From the NCBI GenBank assembly GCA_964496245.1, contig CAZBZG010000206.1:1-8570 (forward strand): DNA of 8,570 bases. The letters run 5' to 3'. The notes under the pieces are model-generated. The model was not told the DNA's origin, did not search any database, and saw nothing but the letters and a program-made list of their open reading frames with translations. The position numbers were made by a program, and so were the translations under genes. Position 1 is the first letter of the stretch. Each line of letters begins with the position of its first letter. Positions 1 through 6,812 of this stretch are shown one piece after another. The DNA comes from CAZBZG01 sp964496245. Its GTDB lineage: Bacteria > Planctomycetota > SZUA-567.

Positions 1-2585
1 GAGCCAAAGAGCACGAGGTGCTTGGCCTTTACGAGCGCGGGGGTGAGCTGTGCGTCCGGCACGATCGGTGGACGGCCCTTGGCGAAGCGCCACCATTCGT
101 CCTGGAACCGCTGCGCCTTGGCCGCGAGATCGGCGGTGGCCGCCTCGTCCCCGGCCGTGCCCGGCACCAGCACAAAGGCGCCGTTGAAGGCCTCCTTGAC
201 CGGTCCGCACAGGGAGGCCGTTTTCGCGAATCTGCCGGCCGGAGCGTCGCCGGCCAGGTCGAGCTGCCAGACCAGAGCTTCGGCGTCCGGCGTCGGCCGA
301 ACGGGCGGCACGGGCGTCTCCCGGCCGGGCAGGAAGAGACGCCACCGCGCAGCCAGGGCCCGGCCGCGGCCCGGTTCCACGGGCAGGCGCACGCGGAGAC
401 GCCGTACGTTCTCGACCGCCTCCACCTGGATGCGCTCCTCGTCGGCGCGGCAATGGGCCCGCACGCGGGCGCGCCGGCCCCAGTCCTGGAGTTCCTGGAT
501 CGCGAGCCAGTGCTTGCGGCCGTACTTGGGCGTGAAGCAGACGTGCTCCACGGTCGCGGGCGGGACGGCTTCGTGCTTGCGCATCCAGAGGTAGGCGGCT
601 GGATTGCCGATCTCCTGTGAGAAGTACCAGTGGCCCTCGCCCTCCGGCGGCTGCACCATGCGCATGCGGCCCTGCGGCGGCTTGAGCCGCGCGTACATGC
701 GGGTGGTGTGGCCGGGGTCGACCAGGGTGTCGTCCGGCGGATGCACGGCGCGGACGGGCACGTCCGTGAGCGTCTCGAACAGGTCGTAGGGATTGTCCGC
801 CTGGATCAGCCAGCGCTTCCAGGGAGGAATCGTCTCCTGGCTGACGCCGGCCCGTCGGTAGTCGTCGGCGTGCCAGTGGAAGTAGTCCGTCCGGCCCGAC
901 CAGACCTGCGCGGCTGCGAAGCGATCGGGATAGTGGCTGAGGAGGGTCCAGACGCCGCTTCCGCCCATGGAGTAGCCGGCCAGATACACGCGTTGGGGAT
1001 CGACCGGATAGCGCCGGGCGATCTCCTCGATGGCCCGGAGCACGTCCTGTTCGCCGATGGAGAGGAAGTCGGTGTTGCTCCGGCCGAACGGGAGCAGGAG
1101 CATCCAGCCGAGCGTCTCCATGGCGGCGGCCAGCTGCCGGTCGATGTTCATCCAGCTCAGCTTGTTGTAGTACGGCACGTACCCGTGGAGCAGGACGAGC
1201 AGCGGCACGCCGTCGTCCGGTCTTTGGCCGTTCGCCGCCGCCGAGGGCACGTAGAACCGGAAGGGCTGGACCGACTCGTCGGCCGGGCTGATGTAGGCGC
1301 CTTCCTGCACACCGCGCAATCCCGCCAGGGGATCGCGGCCCGCCCGGGCGGCGGCCAGGGCGCGCTTGGCGCGGTCGAGCAGGTCCACGAACCGTTGTCC
1401 GTACTTGAGGGTCCGGTAGACGCGATCGGCTGAGAGGAGTTCGGTCTGTTCCATGGAGAGGCGCACCAGGGCGGCGGCCGTGCCTGCGGGGCCGTCGAGT
1501 TGCGAGAGGCTGTCCGCCAAGGCGCGCTGCCGGGCCTTGAGGTTGGCTTCGCAGAAGAGGGGCGTCTCCGCCGAGCCCATCCGTGTCTCGCCGGCCATGA
1601 GATCTCCGCGCACGGCGAGATGCGTCCACGGGGGGGCGGGCGGCGCCGGGATGGAGACGCGGAACGCCTCGGTGCGCGCCGTGGCAAACGGCTTGGCCGG
1701 GCTCGCGCCGGCAAACCAGATCTTGTCCGTACGGTCCGTGCCTTGGACCCGCAGGGCGACTGCCTCGTCGATCACCGGCATGCCGCCGCCCATGTCGAGG
1801 GAGAAGCGGATGCGCTTCTCGCCGTCGACGAAGCGGGGCTGGCTGCGGAAGCTGAGGCTTTGGCGCACGGCCTCTTCCCGCCGCTCGGCCGTCCACCCGC
1901 GCAGAAAGAGGGCGAGGCTGAGCCCCGGCAGGGGGGCGAGCCGGCCTGGGCGTTCAGCGGGAGCCCCGATGGCGAAGGTGAAGGCCGTGCCGTCTGCGCG
2001 GCTGGCGGTGCGCACGCGGATGGGGGTGCGCCCCTGGCGCAAGCGAATGCGCGCCGAAGCCGCGTGCATCTGGCCCGTGCTGGAAGGGCGGGTCCGGACG
2101 GCCGTCTTGCCGTCGATCCATACCGTGGACGGACCGAGGGCTTGCACGGTCGCGATGCCGCGCAAAGGTTCGGAGGCCTCGACTTCGGTACAGGCGTAGT
2201 GGATCCGGCCGGGATCCTCCCTCTGTGGTCCGCGGCCGAGTTCGATCACCGCCTTGGTACCCGCGTTGCAATACGTCCAGCTCCGCATCTTCTCGCCGGC
2301 CGCCCTGTCGCCCTCAACGGGCGTCTTGTTCACAGCTTCGGCTGTTTCGAGCGCGGGCACGGGGGCATCGAACGGCCCGCAGAAGAGCCAGACCGTGTGG
2401 GCGCCCGAAGTGTGCGGAAGAAACCGGACCCGTTCCTTGGCAGCCGGCCGATCCGCGCCGTCGGCGAAAAGCGGCCAACCGAGAGCGGCGAGAACGGCGA
2501 AGGCGAGCATGCGCCTCGCGCGGGCCTGGCCGCTGCCGCCCGCGAACGTGCGGGCGAGGGGCGTGTCTGCCTGGCGGCTGGTCAT
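1..2585 (-). CDS. Exported alpha/beta-hydrolase (prolyl-oligopeptidase/esterase-like), 3' end cut by window edge
   Basis: The frame stays open for 861 codons from the ATG at 2585 to the left edge, so the C-terminus is missing. The N-terminus (RARRM, then a hydrophobic stretch ending PLFA) is a signal peptide of about 41 residues with likely cleavage before DGAD, so the protein is exported. Residues 45-330 look beta-rich (for example STVWIDGK) and match no family I can name. Residues 330-440 are helical and end in a GAYISPADESVQPF-type linker that often precedes such hydrolase domains. The hydrolase domain (about 455-670) has the oxyanion motif HGY (H467), the nucleophile elbow GYSMGG (Ser539), a likely Asp619 in PDDTLV and His652 in EGEGHWY, a full Ser-Asp-His triad. 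A further region after 670 contains KYGRKHWLAIQEL. Expected activity is cleavage of an ester or peptide in the periplasm; the substrate is unknown. It lies 70 bases downstream of pcnB, possibly in the same operon. Confidence 0.85.
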   Translation of the reverse strand, partial: MTSRQADTPLARTFAGGSGQARARRMLAFAVLAALGWPLFADGADRPAAKERVRFLPHTSGAHTVWLFCGPFDAPVPALETAEAVNKTPVEGDRAAGEKMRSWTYCNAGTKAVIELGRGPQREDPGRIHYACTEVEASEPLRGIATVQALGPSTVWIDGKTAVRTRPSSTGQMHAASARIRLRQGRTPIRVRTASRADGTAFTFAIGAPAERPGRLAPLPGLSLALFLRGWTAERREEAVRQSLSFRSQPRFVDGEKRIRFSLDMGGGMPVIDEAVALRVQGTDRTDKIWFAGASPAKPFATARTEAFRVSIPAPPAPPWTHLAVRGDLMAGETRMGSAETPLFCEANLKARQRALADSLSQLDGPAGTAAALVRLSMEQTELLSADRVYRTLKYGQRFVDLLDRAKRALAAARAGRDPLAGLRGVQEGAYISPADESVQPFRFYVPSAAANGQRPDDGVPLLVLLHGYVPYYNKLSWMNIDRQLAAAMETLGWMLLLPFGRSNTDFLSIGEQDVLRAIEEIARRYPVDPQRVYLAGYSMGGSGVWTLLSHYPDRFAAAQVWSGRTDYFHWHADDYRRAGVSQETIPPWKRWLIQADNPYDLFETLTDVPVRAVHPPDDTLVDPGHTTRMYARLKPPQGRMRMVQPPEGEGHWYFSQEIGNPAAYLWMRKHEAVPPATVEHVCFTPKYGRKHWLAIQELQDWGRRARVRAHCRADEERIQVEAVENVRRLRVRLPVEPGRGRALAARWRLFLPGRETPVPPVRPTPDAEALVWQLDLAGDAPAGRFAKTASLCGPVKEAFNGAFVLVPGTAGDEAATADLAAKAQRFQDEWWRFAKGRPPIVPDAQLTPALVKAKHLVLFG

Positions 2586-2593
2586 GGCTGTCT

Positions 2594-2597
2594 TCCT
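2594..2597 (-). promoter_or_regulatory. Shine-Dalgarno of the hydrolase gene
   Basis: On the minus strand AGGA (in CAGGAAG) lies 8 bases before the ATG at 2585. This favours 2585 over the internal in-frame ATG at 2510, which directly precedes the hydrophobic core of the signal peptide and has only AGG nearby. Either start gives an exported protein. Confidence 0.5.
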
Positions 2598-2655
2598 GTC
2601 GCACGGCCTGCCTGGGAACCGCGGTTCGGCCCCTGCGTCTTCCGTTCGCGGACCC

Positions 2656-4230
2656 TTAGGCCTCGGGCCGGTTGCCGGGCCGGTAGAGGTCGTTGCCCGA
2701 GAGCGGTTTGGAGATGTCGGGTTCGGATGCATCCGGGGGCGGTTTTCGTGGCTGCGGCGCTTTGGGGGGCGTCGCATTGCCCTGGTCGCCATCGGGAGCC
2801 GGACGCTTCTCCCTGCCGGACTTTCCGCCCGACCGTTTGGAGCGCTTCCGGCGCTTCTTGGGTTTGGTCTTCTGCGCGGTCTCGCCGTCCTCTGCCGCAG
2901 CGGCGTTTTCAGCTGCTCCTGTGGCCTTGCCGTTGCCGGAGCGGGGTTTGCGCTTGCGGCTCCGTTTGGATCGCCTCCGCCGGCGCCCCGCACCCGTGCC
3001 GGAGCGTGCTCGGTTCTCGCTGTCCTTGTCGCCCTTGTCGTCTCGGTCCTCGTACCGCTGCTGCCATTCCTGGAGGACTGGCGCGTCCTGACCGGTCGCT
3101 TGCGTATGGATTTCGAACAGCGCCAGGGCTTCGGGGAACGAAGCCTGGGCGACGAAGCGGGATTTGGAGAAACGGCGTTTGCCCTTGGCCGGACGGAAGC
3201 GTTCCTGGGCTACGAATATGCGGCGCATACGGTCCTGGATGCGACGCGGTACGGGAAGGCGGTCGAAGAGCGGTTGGAGCACATCCCGCACCGTGCTCTC
3301 GAACAAAGCGGGATCGCCGTCCGCGGGCAGCTTTCGGTGCAGGAGTTCGCAGTAGAGGGTGGCGAAACGCAGGGCGGGCGTAGGTTCCGCGAGCACGTAG
3401 GCCCCGGCGTCCAGGGCGGCCAGGTGTTTCCAGAGCAGTGAGTTGTCGGTCCCGATCTCGTCGATGGCGCGTTCGAGCTCGGGAAAGACGAAGGCGAGCA
3501 GGCCCGACTCCCGCAGAAGGCGGAAAGCCGGCTCGACCGATGAGAAGGCGAAGAGCCGCTGGATCTCCTCGAACATGCGGGCCGGAGCCGCCTGCTGGAT
3601 CTTCTCGCCGTGGCGCTCGATGGCCGCGAAGGTCCGGTCCTCGATCCGGAAACCGAGGCGGGAGGCGAAACGCACCGCCCGGATCATGCGGACCGGGTCC
3701 TCGCAAAAGCGGATGTCCGGGTCGCCGATGGCCCGGACGAGACCGGCGGACAGATCGTCCAGCCCTCCCACGTAGTCGATGACGCTGAAGGTCTCGATGT
3801 CGTAGAAGAGACCGTTGATCGTGAAGTCCCGGCGGCGCGCGTCCTCTTCGGGGGGGCCGAAGGTGTTGTCGCTGCGCTGGAGCAGTCCGGTAGCGTCTTC
3901 GTCGGCGTCCGCCGGCTCGGGAGCGCGCCGGAAGGTGCTCGTTTCGATGACGTGGTCCCCGTACTTGATGTGAGCCAGCCGGAAGCGCCGCCCGATGAGG
4001 AAGCAGTTGCGGAAAAGCTTCTTGACCTGGCGTGGCCGCGCGTCGGTCCCCACGTCGAAATCTTTGGGGTGCCGTCCGAGGAGCAGGTCCCGCACGCCGC
4101 CTCCCACGAGGTAGGCGGTGTGACCGCTCCGGGCCAGGCGGTAGAGCACCTTGAGTGCGTCCGGGTCGATGTCGCGCCGGGAGATGCGGTGTTCGTCGCG
4201 CGTGCGGATGGTGGGAGCGGGCGGATTCAT
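2656..4230 (-). CDS. pcnB: Poly(A) polymerase I (PcnB family) with long basic C-terminal tail
   Basis: This 524-residue protein aligns by eye with E. coli PcnB through most of its length. It should add 3' poly(A) tails to RNA in the cytoplasm, which promotes RNA decay. The class II nucleotidyltransferase head has LVGGGVRDLLLG (41-52) and KDFDVGTD, whose Asp57 and Asp59 are the expected metal ligands. RNCFLIGRRFRLAH (74-87) follows the pattern that separates bacterial poly(A) polymerases from CCA-adding enzymes. EEDARRRDFTING (128-140) and EDPVRMIRAVRFASRLGF (177-194) are the conserved neck elements. After about residue 410 the tail is low-complexity and strongly basic, with two clusters (RRRRRSKRSRKRK and KPKKRRKRSKR) separated by an Ala/Glu-rich spacer and followed by a Pro-rich end. 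E. coli PcnB has a shorter basic tail, so RNA binding is the likely role. The ATG is one base after the murA stop, indicating coupled translation. Confidence 0.93.
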   Translation of the reverse strand: MNPPAPTIRTRDEHRISRRDIDPDALKVLYRLARSGHTAYLVGGGVRDLLLGRHPKDFDVGTDARPRQVKKLFRNCFLIGRRFRLAHIKYGDHVIETSTFRRAPEPADADEDATGLLQRSDNTFGPPEEDARRRDFTINGLFYDIETFSVIDYVGGLDDLSAGLVRAIGDPDIRFCEDPVRMIRAVRFASRLGFRIEDRTFAAIERHGEKIQQAAPARMFEEIQRLFAFSSVEPAFRLLRESGLLAFVFPELERAIDEIGTDNSLLWKHLAALDAGAYVLAEPTPALRFATLYCELLHRKLPADGDPALFESTVRDVLQPLFDRLPVPRRIQDRMRRIFVAQERFRPAKGKRRFSKSRFVAQASFPEALALFEIHTQATGQDAPVLQEWQQRYEDRDDKGDKDSENRARSGTGAGRRRRRSKRSRKRKPRSGNGKATGAAENAAAAEDGETAQKTKPKKRRKRSKRSGGKSGREKRPAPDGDQGNATPPKAPQPRKPPPDASEPDISKPLSGNDLYRPGNRPEA

Positions 4231-4231
4231 G

Positions 4232-5515
4232 TCAGTCTTCCACGCGTTCGATCTGTGCGCCGAGGGCGCGGAGGCGTTCGTCGATTCTCTCGTACCCTCG
4301 GTCGATTTGGATGATGTTGCCGATGGTGCTCTCGCCTTCGGCGCAGAGGCTGGCGATCAAGAGCGCCATGCCCGCGCGGATGTCGGGGCTGGTCATGCGC
4401 GCCCCCTGGAGGGTGCTGGGACCGATGACCACCGCGCGGTGGGGATCGCAGAGCACGATCCGGGCGCCCATTTCGATCAGCTGGTCGACGAAGAACATGC
4501 GGCTCTCGAACATCTTCTCGAAGATGATCACGCTGCCCGTGCCCTGCGTGGCGGTGACCGTGGCCACGCTCGTGAGGTCGGCCGGAAACCCGGGCCAGGG
4601 CGCGTCATCGATCTTGGGGATGGCGCCGCGGAAGTCGGGCCGGATTGTGAGCGGCTGATCGGGGGGCACGCGGATGTGGTCGTCCTTCACCTCGGTCTCG
4701 ATCCCGAGCCGCCGGAACTGGAAGAGAATCATGCGCAGGTTGTCCGGGGTTGCGTCCGTGATCGTGACGTCGCCGCCCGTGACCGCGGCCAACGCGATCA
4801 GGCTCGCCACCTCGATGTAGTCGGCCTCGATGGTCACGTCCGCGTGGCCGAGATGGTCGACACCTTTGACCTGGAGTTCGTTGGTGCCGATGCCGCTGAT
4901 CTCGGCGCCCAGGCTCTTGAGAAAGCGGCACAGTTCCTGCACGTGCGGCTCGCAGGCCGCGTTCTGGATGATGGTGACCCCGCGGGCCAGACTCGCGGCC
5001 ATGACCGTGTTCTCGGTGGCGGTGACCGAGGCTTCGTCCAGGAGGATGTGCGCGCCGTGCAGGCCGTCGGGCGCAGTGATGCGGACGGTCGCGTCCGCTT
5101 CGACGCGGGCGCCGAGCGCCTGGAGGGCGAGGAGGTGCGTGTCGATGCGGCGGCGTCCGATCCGGTCGCCGCCGGGCAGCGGAATTTCCACGGATCCGAA
5201 CCGCTGGAGCAAGGGGGCGGCCAGCAGAATGCTGCCGCGCACGCGGCTGCAGGGCTGGGCTGCGAGGGGCCGGGCCTCGAGGCCGCTGCTGTCGATCGTG
5301 ACCCGCTGTCCGCCGTCGTGCCGCACGAGCGCGCCCAGGCTCTGCAGCAGGTCGAGCATGGTGGCCACGTCACCGATCTGCGGGAGATTCTGGATCTGGA
5401 CCGGGCCGTCGGCCAGCAGAGATCCGGCGAGAATGGGCAGGGTCGCGTTCTTGTTGCCTGCCGCGCGGATGGTGCCGTTGAGCCGATGCCCTCCCTGGAT
5501 GCGCAACTGTGTCAT
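4232..5515 (-). CDS. murA: UDP-N-acetylglucosamine 1-carboxyvinyltransferase with Asp at the active-site Cys position
   Basis: This 427-residue enzyme should transfer enolpyruvate from PEP to UDP-GlcNAc, the first committed step of peptidoglycan synthesis, in the cytoplasm. E. coli MurA is 419 residues. Substrate residues are conserved: Lys22-Asn23 (in GNKNATLPIL), Arg93 (VRGS), Arg122, Asp125 and His127 in the mobile loop, the general-base candidate Asp313 (PGFPADL), Arg339, and Arg406 in the C-terminal IDRGYERI motif. The loop reads PGGDRIG where E. coli has PGGCTIG, so Asp117 (codon 5165-5167) replaces Cys115, the residue alkylated by fosfomycin. Asp is natural at this site in Mycobacterium and Chlamydia, so the enzyme should be active and fosfomycin-insensitive. 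The ATG at 5515 is chosen because upstream in-frame ATGs at 5551 and 5617 lie within or upstream of a strong promoter, and because MTQLRIQGG matches the usual MurA N-terminus. It leads the murA-pcnB unit. Confidence 0.96.
   Translation of the reverse strand: MTQLRIQGGHRLNGTIRAAGNKNATLPILAGSLLADGPVQIQNLPQIGDVATMLDLLQSLGALVRHDGGQRVTIDSSGLEARPLAAQPCSRVRGSILLAAPLLQRFGSVEIPLPGGDRIGRRRIDTHLLALQALGARVEADATVRITAPDGLHGAHILLDEASVTATENTVMAASLARGVTIIQNAACEPHVQELCRFLKSLGAEISGIGTNELQVKGVDHLGHADVTIEADYIEVASLIALAAVTGGDVTITDATPDNLRMILFQFRRLGIETEVKDDHIRVPPDQPLTIRPDFRGAIPKIDDAPWPGFPADLTSVATVTATQGTGSVIIFEKMFESRMFFVDQLIEMGARIVLCDPHRAVVIGPSTLQGARMTSPDIRAGMALLIASLCAEGESTIGNIIQIDRGYERIDERLRALGAQIERVED
4237..4241 (-). 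promoter_or_regulatory. Shine-Dalgarno of pcnB inside the murA 3' end
   Basis: GGAAG on the minus strand lies 6 bases before the pcnB ATG (4230) and overlaps the last codons of murA. A ribosome finishing murA at 4232 therefore ends on top of the pcnB start, the usual layout for translational coupling. Confidence 0.6.
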
Positions 5516-5549
5516 AGGTTTCGTGCTCGGAAGCTTTGACAAAGTTCTC

Positions 5550-5578
5550 ATGATAGTCAAAACGTTTGGTCGTGTCAA
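5550..5578 (-). promoter_or_regulatory. Sigma70-type promoter of murA
   Basis: On the minus strand TTGACA (5578-5573) and TATCAT (5555-5550) are separated by exactly 17 bases: a perfect -35 and a 5/6 match to the -10. Transcription would begin near 5543 and leave a leader of about 28 bases before the murA ATG at 5515. The upstream in-frame ATG at 5551 overlaps the -10 element itself, so it cannot be used from this promoter. No strong Shine-Dalgarno is visible in the short leader. Confidence 0.72.
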
Positions 5579-5632
5579 CCGCACGCGGCGGCTGCGCGCG
5601 TGTGTGCCTGTCCCCACGGTTCGCGTTGTCCC

Positions 5633-5661
5633 TTGACCGTCTCGTCCCTTTTGCGGATGAT
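5633..5661 (+). promoter_or_regulatory. Possible promoter of the coiled-coil membrane protein gene
   Basis: TTGACC (5633-5638), a 17-base spacer and GATGAT (5656-5661) give 5/6 and 4/6 matches to sigma70 elements. The start site would be near 5668, about 90 bases before the ATG at 5757. It is divergent from, and about 55 bases away from, the murA promoter. The match is moderate and the region is GC-rich, so this is tentative. Confidence 0.35.
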
Positions 5662-5756
5662 GGAGTGAGGGGCGTCACCGTCTGCTCTTTGCGCGCGTGC
5701 GGCGATCTGGTTCCCGTCCAGCGGTTTCGGCGTCTCGATCAAGAACACGGTGTCTC

Positions 5757-6590
5757 ATGTCACAGCCCACCGCCGAAACGCGTGACGACGTCATGCGCAC
5801 GTCCAACCTGCACACGCTCCTCTGCGAGCGCACGGCAGCCGATTACCGCCTGCGGTGGGAGAAGCAGCATGCGCGGACCCCGGTGGCCGGGTTGATCGCG
5901 TTCTTCGTGATCGGATGTGTGCTGTGGACCGTGGGCCTGCGGGAGGGGGCGTGGATTTTCTGGTTGCTGACGGCGATCTACGGAGCAATTCTTGTCTGGA
6001 GCACGGTATCGCGTGCGCTCAGCCGGGTCGCCGAGGTCCAGGACCGGGTGCTCCGGGGCGAGTTCCCGGCAATGGTCGCGCCGCACGTGTTGAGCCGCCT
6101 GCGCTGGTGGAATCATCTGATCGCGCCGCACCAGTGGGCGCGCCACAGCCGCATCCACGAACGCCGATCGCAACTCGAGCAGCGGTTGCGGGAGGTGGAG
6201 CAGGAGATCGTCCGCGTGCAGGAGGAATCGGAAGAGGCCGAGGCGCGGCTCGGGGAGCTCTCGGGCGACCATGTCGCGCATCTCGCTGCACGCATCAATA
6301 CTCTCGCCGCGCGGCTCACCTACGAGACGCGCATGGCCACTCTCCACGAAGAGTTGCCGCGCCTCCAGGAGAAGCGGCGCTTGTACGCCGCTCTGCTCCA
6401 CAAGGTGACGGAGGTGACCGACAAGCTGGCCCGCATCGAGAAGCTGGGAATCACGGTTGGGGAGGACGCGGGCATGGATCTCAGCGAACTGGCCCGCCGG
6501 GCGTGCCAGGCGCTCGAAGAGCGGCGGCGGCTGGTGCGCACGGTGGACGAGATCGATCCCGGGGATTTCCTCGAACTCGTGAAGGTGTAG
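5757..6590 (+). CDS. Membrane-anchored coiled-coil protein of unknown function
   Basis: I do not recognise the family. The 277-residue product has a hydrophilic N-terminus (1-40), two hydrophobic segments (about 42-60, GLIAFFVIGCVLWTVGL, and 65-83, WIFWLLTAIYGAILVW) joined by a very short turn, and then a hydrophilic remainder. The segments form a transmembrane hairpin, placing both ends on the same side, probably the cytoplasm. Residues about 131-230 are rich in Glu, Arg and Leu with heptad-like spacing (QLEQRLREVEQEIVRVQEE), indicating a long coiled coil. The last 45 residues are acidic and helical. The overall form resembles a membrane-tethered scaffold. The start is uncertain: ATG 5757 is preferred, a GTG at 5697 would add 20 Arg/Ser-rich residues, and neither has a clear Shine-Dalgarno. 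The opposite strand also has a long open frame here, but it lacks comparable protein features. The gene is divergent from murA and stands alone. Confidence 0.78.
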   Translation: MSQPTAETRDDVMRTSNLHTLLCERTAADYRLRWEKQHARTPVAGLIAFFVIGCVLWTVGLREGAWIFWLLTAIYGAILVWSTVSRALSRVAEVQDRVLRGEFPAMVAPHVLSRLRWWNHLIAPHQWARHSRIHERRSQLEQRLREVEQEIVRVQEESEEAEARLGELSGDHVAHLAARINTLAARLTYETRMATLHEELPRLQEKRRLYAALLHKVTEVTDKLARIEKLGITVGEDAGMDLSELARRACQALEERRRLVRTVDEIDPGDFLELVKV

Positions 6591-6690
6591 TGGCCAAGCG
6601 CCCCACGCGGACCCTTGGTGCCTTCTCCGGAAGGTGCTGCGCAAAAAAAACAAGAGATGGGAGGCGGCATCTTCCGTGGCCGCGGGGGTA
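6591..6690. other. Non-coding stretch after the coiled-coil gene
   Basis: No gene is seen. It contains a small imperfect hairpin at 6617-6638 (stem around CCTTC/GAAGG with a TCCG loop and two G-T pairs), followed by a run of eight A at 6643-6650. The A run is on the wrong side for a plus-strand terminator. With 6691-6889 it makes up the 299-base gap before the LamG-RHS gene. Confidence 0.6.
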
Positions 6691-6786
6691 AGAGGTCAGA
6701 GATCAGAGGGCAGAGGTCAGGAGAAGAAGGATGGTGTATGATCACAAACAACTTCCGGCTTCCGACCTCTGACCTCTGGCTTCTGA
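6691..6786. repeat. Heptamer repeat (AGAGGTC type) in inverted arrangement
   Basis: The left arm is four consecutive 7-base units: AGAGGTC (6691-6697), AGAGATC (6698-6704), AGAGGGC (6705-6711) and AGAGGTC (6712-6718). The right arm (6751-6786) carries the same unit in reverse orientation: GACCTCT twice (6764-6777), flanked by GGCTTCC and GGCTTCTG variants. The arms are separated by about 20-30 bases containing ATGGTGTATGATCACAAAC. Because the units are alike, the arms can pair in more than one register; the best is 14 of 16 between 6705-6720 and the right arm. No coding frame is supported across it. Confidence 0.75.
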
Positions 6787-6792
6787 TTTTTT
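6705..6792 (+). terminator. Likely intrinsic terminator formed by the repeat hairpin and T6
   Basis: The right arm of the repeat hairpin ends in TTCTGA followed directly by six T (6787-6792) on the plus strand. A long stem plus a T run is what an intrinsic terminator needs, and it lies about 100 bases after the stop of the coiled-coil gene and before the next promoter. No T run follows the hairpin on the minus strand, so termination should act on plus-strand transcription only. The loop is longer than typical (over 20 bases). Confidence 0.5.
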
Positions 6793-6797
6793 GGGTT

Positions 6798-6812
6798 GCG
6801 GGCGAAGCCCGC
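6798..6812. repeat. Perfect 6-bp hairpin with GAA loop (REP-like palindrome)
   Basis: GCGGGC (6798-6803), GAA, GCCCGC (6807-6812) form a fully GC stem with a three-base loop, only five bases after the T6 of the preceding hairpin. There is no T run after it. It resembles the cores of REP-type palindromes, but only one copy occurs in this window, so membership in a repeat family is unproven. Confidence 0.5.

Noticed and set aside
2616..2627. Perfect 12-bp palindrome GAACCGCGGTTC between pcnB and the hydrolase gene
   Set aside because: It does not extend beyond 12 bases, has no T run, and in a GC-rich genome can occur by chance; too weak to call an operator or terminator.
1500..3441. Long plus-strand open frames (up to 627 codons) opposite the hydrolase and pcnB
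   Set aside because: They are Arg/Ala/Gly-rich products of GC-rich antisense frames, cross two real genes, and contain no recognisable motif.
4151..5539. 462-codon plus-strand frame opposite murA
   Set aside because: It mirrors murA codon for codon on the other strand; murA motifs are unambiguous and the antisense product has no domain features.
6617..6650. Small hairpin followed by eight A
   Set aside because: The A run sits on the side that does not make an intrinsic terminator on the plus strand, and the stem contains two G-T pairs.
5760..6653. 297-codon minus-strand frame opposite the coiled-coil gene
   Set aside because: It lacks membrane or domain features, while the plus-strand frame shows two membrane segments and a coiled coil. 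It also runs into the non-coding A-rich stretch.
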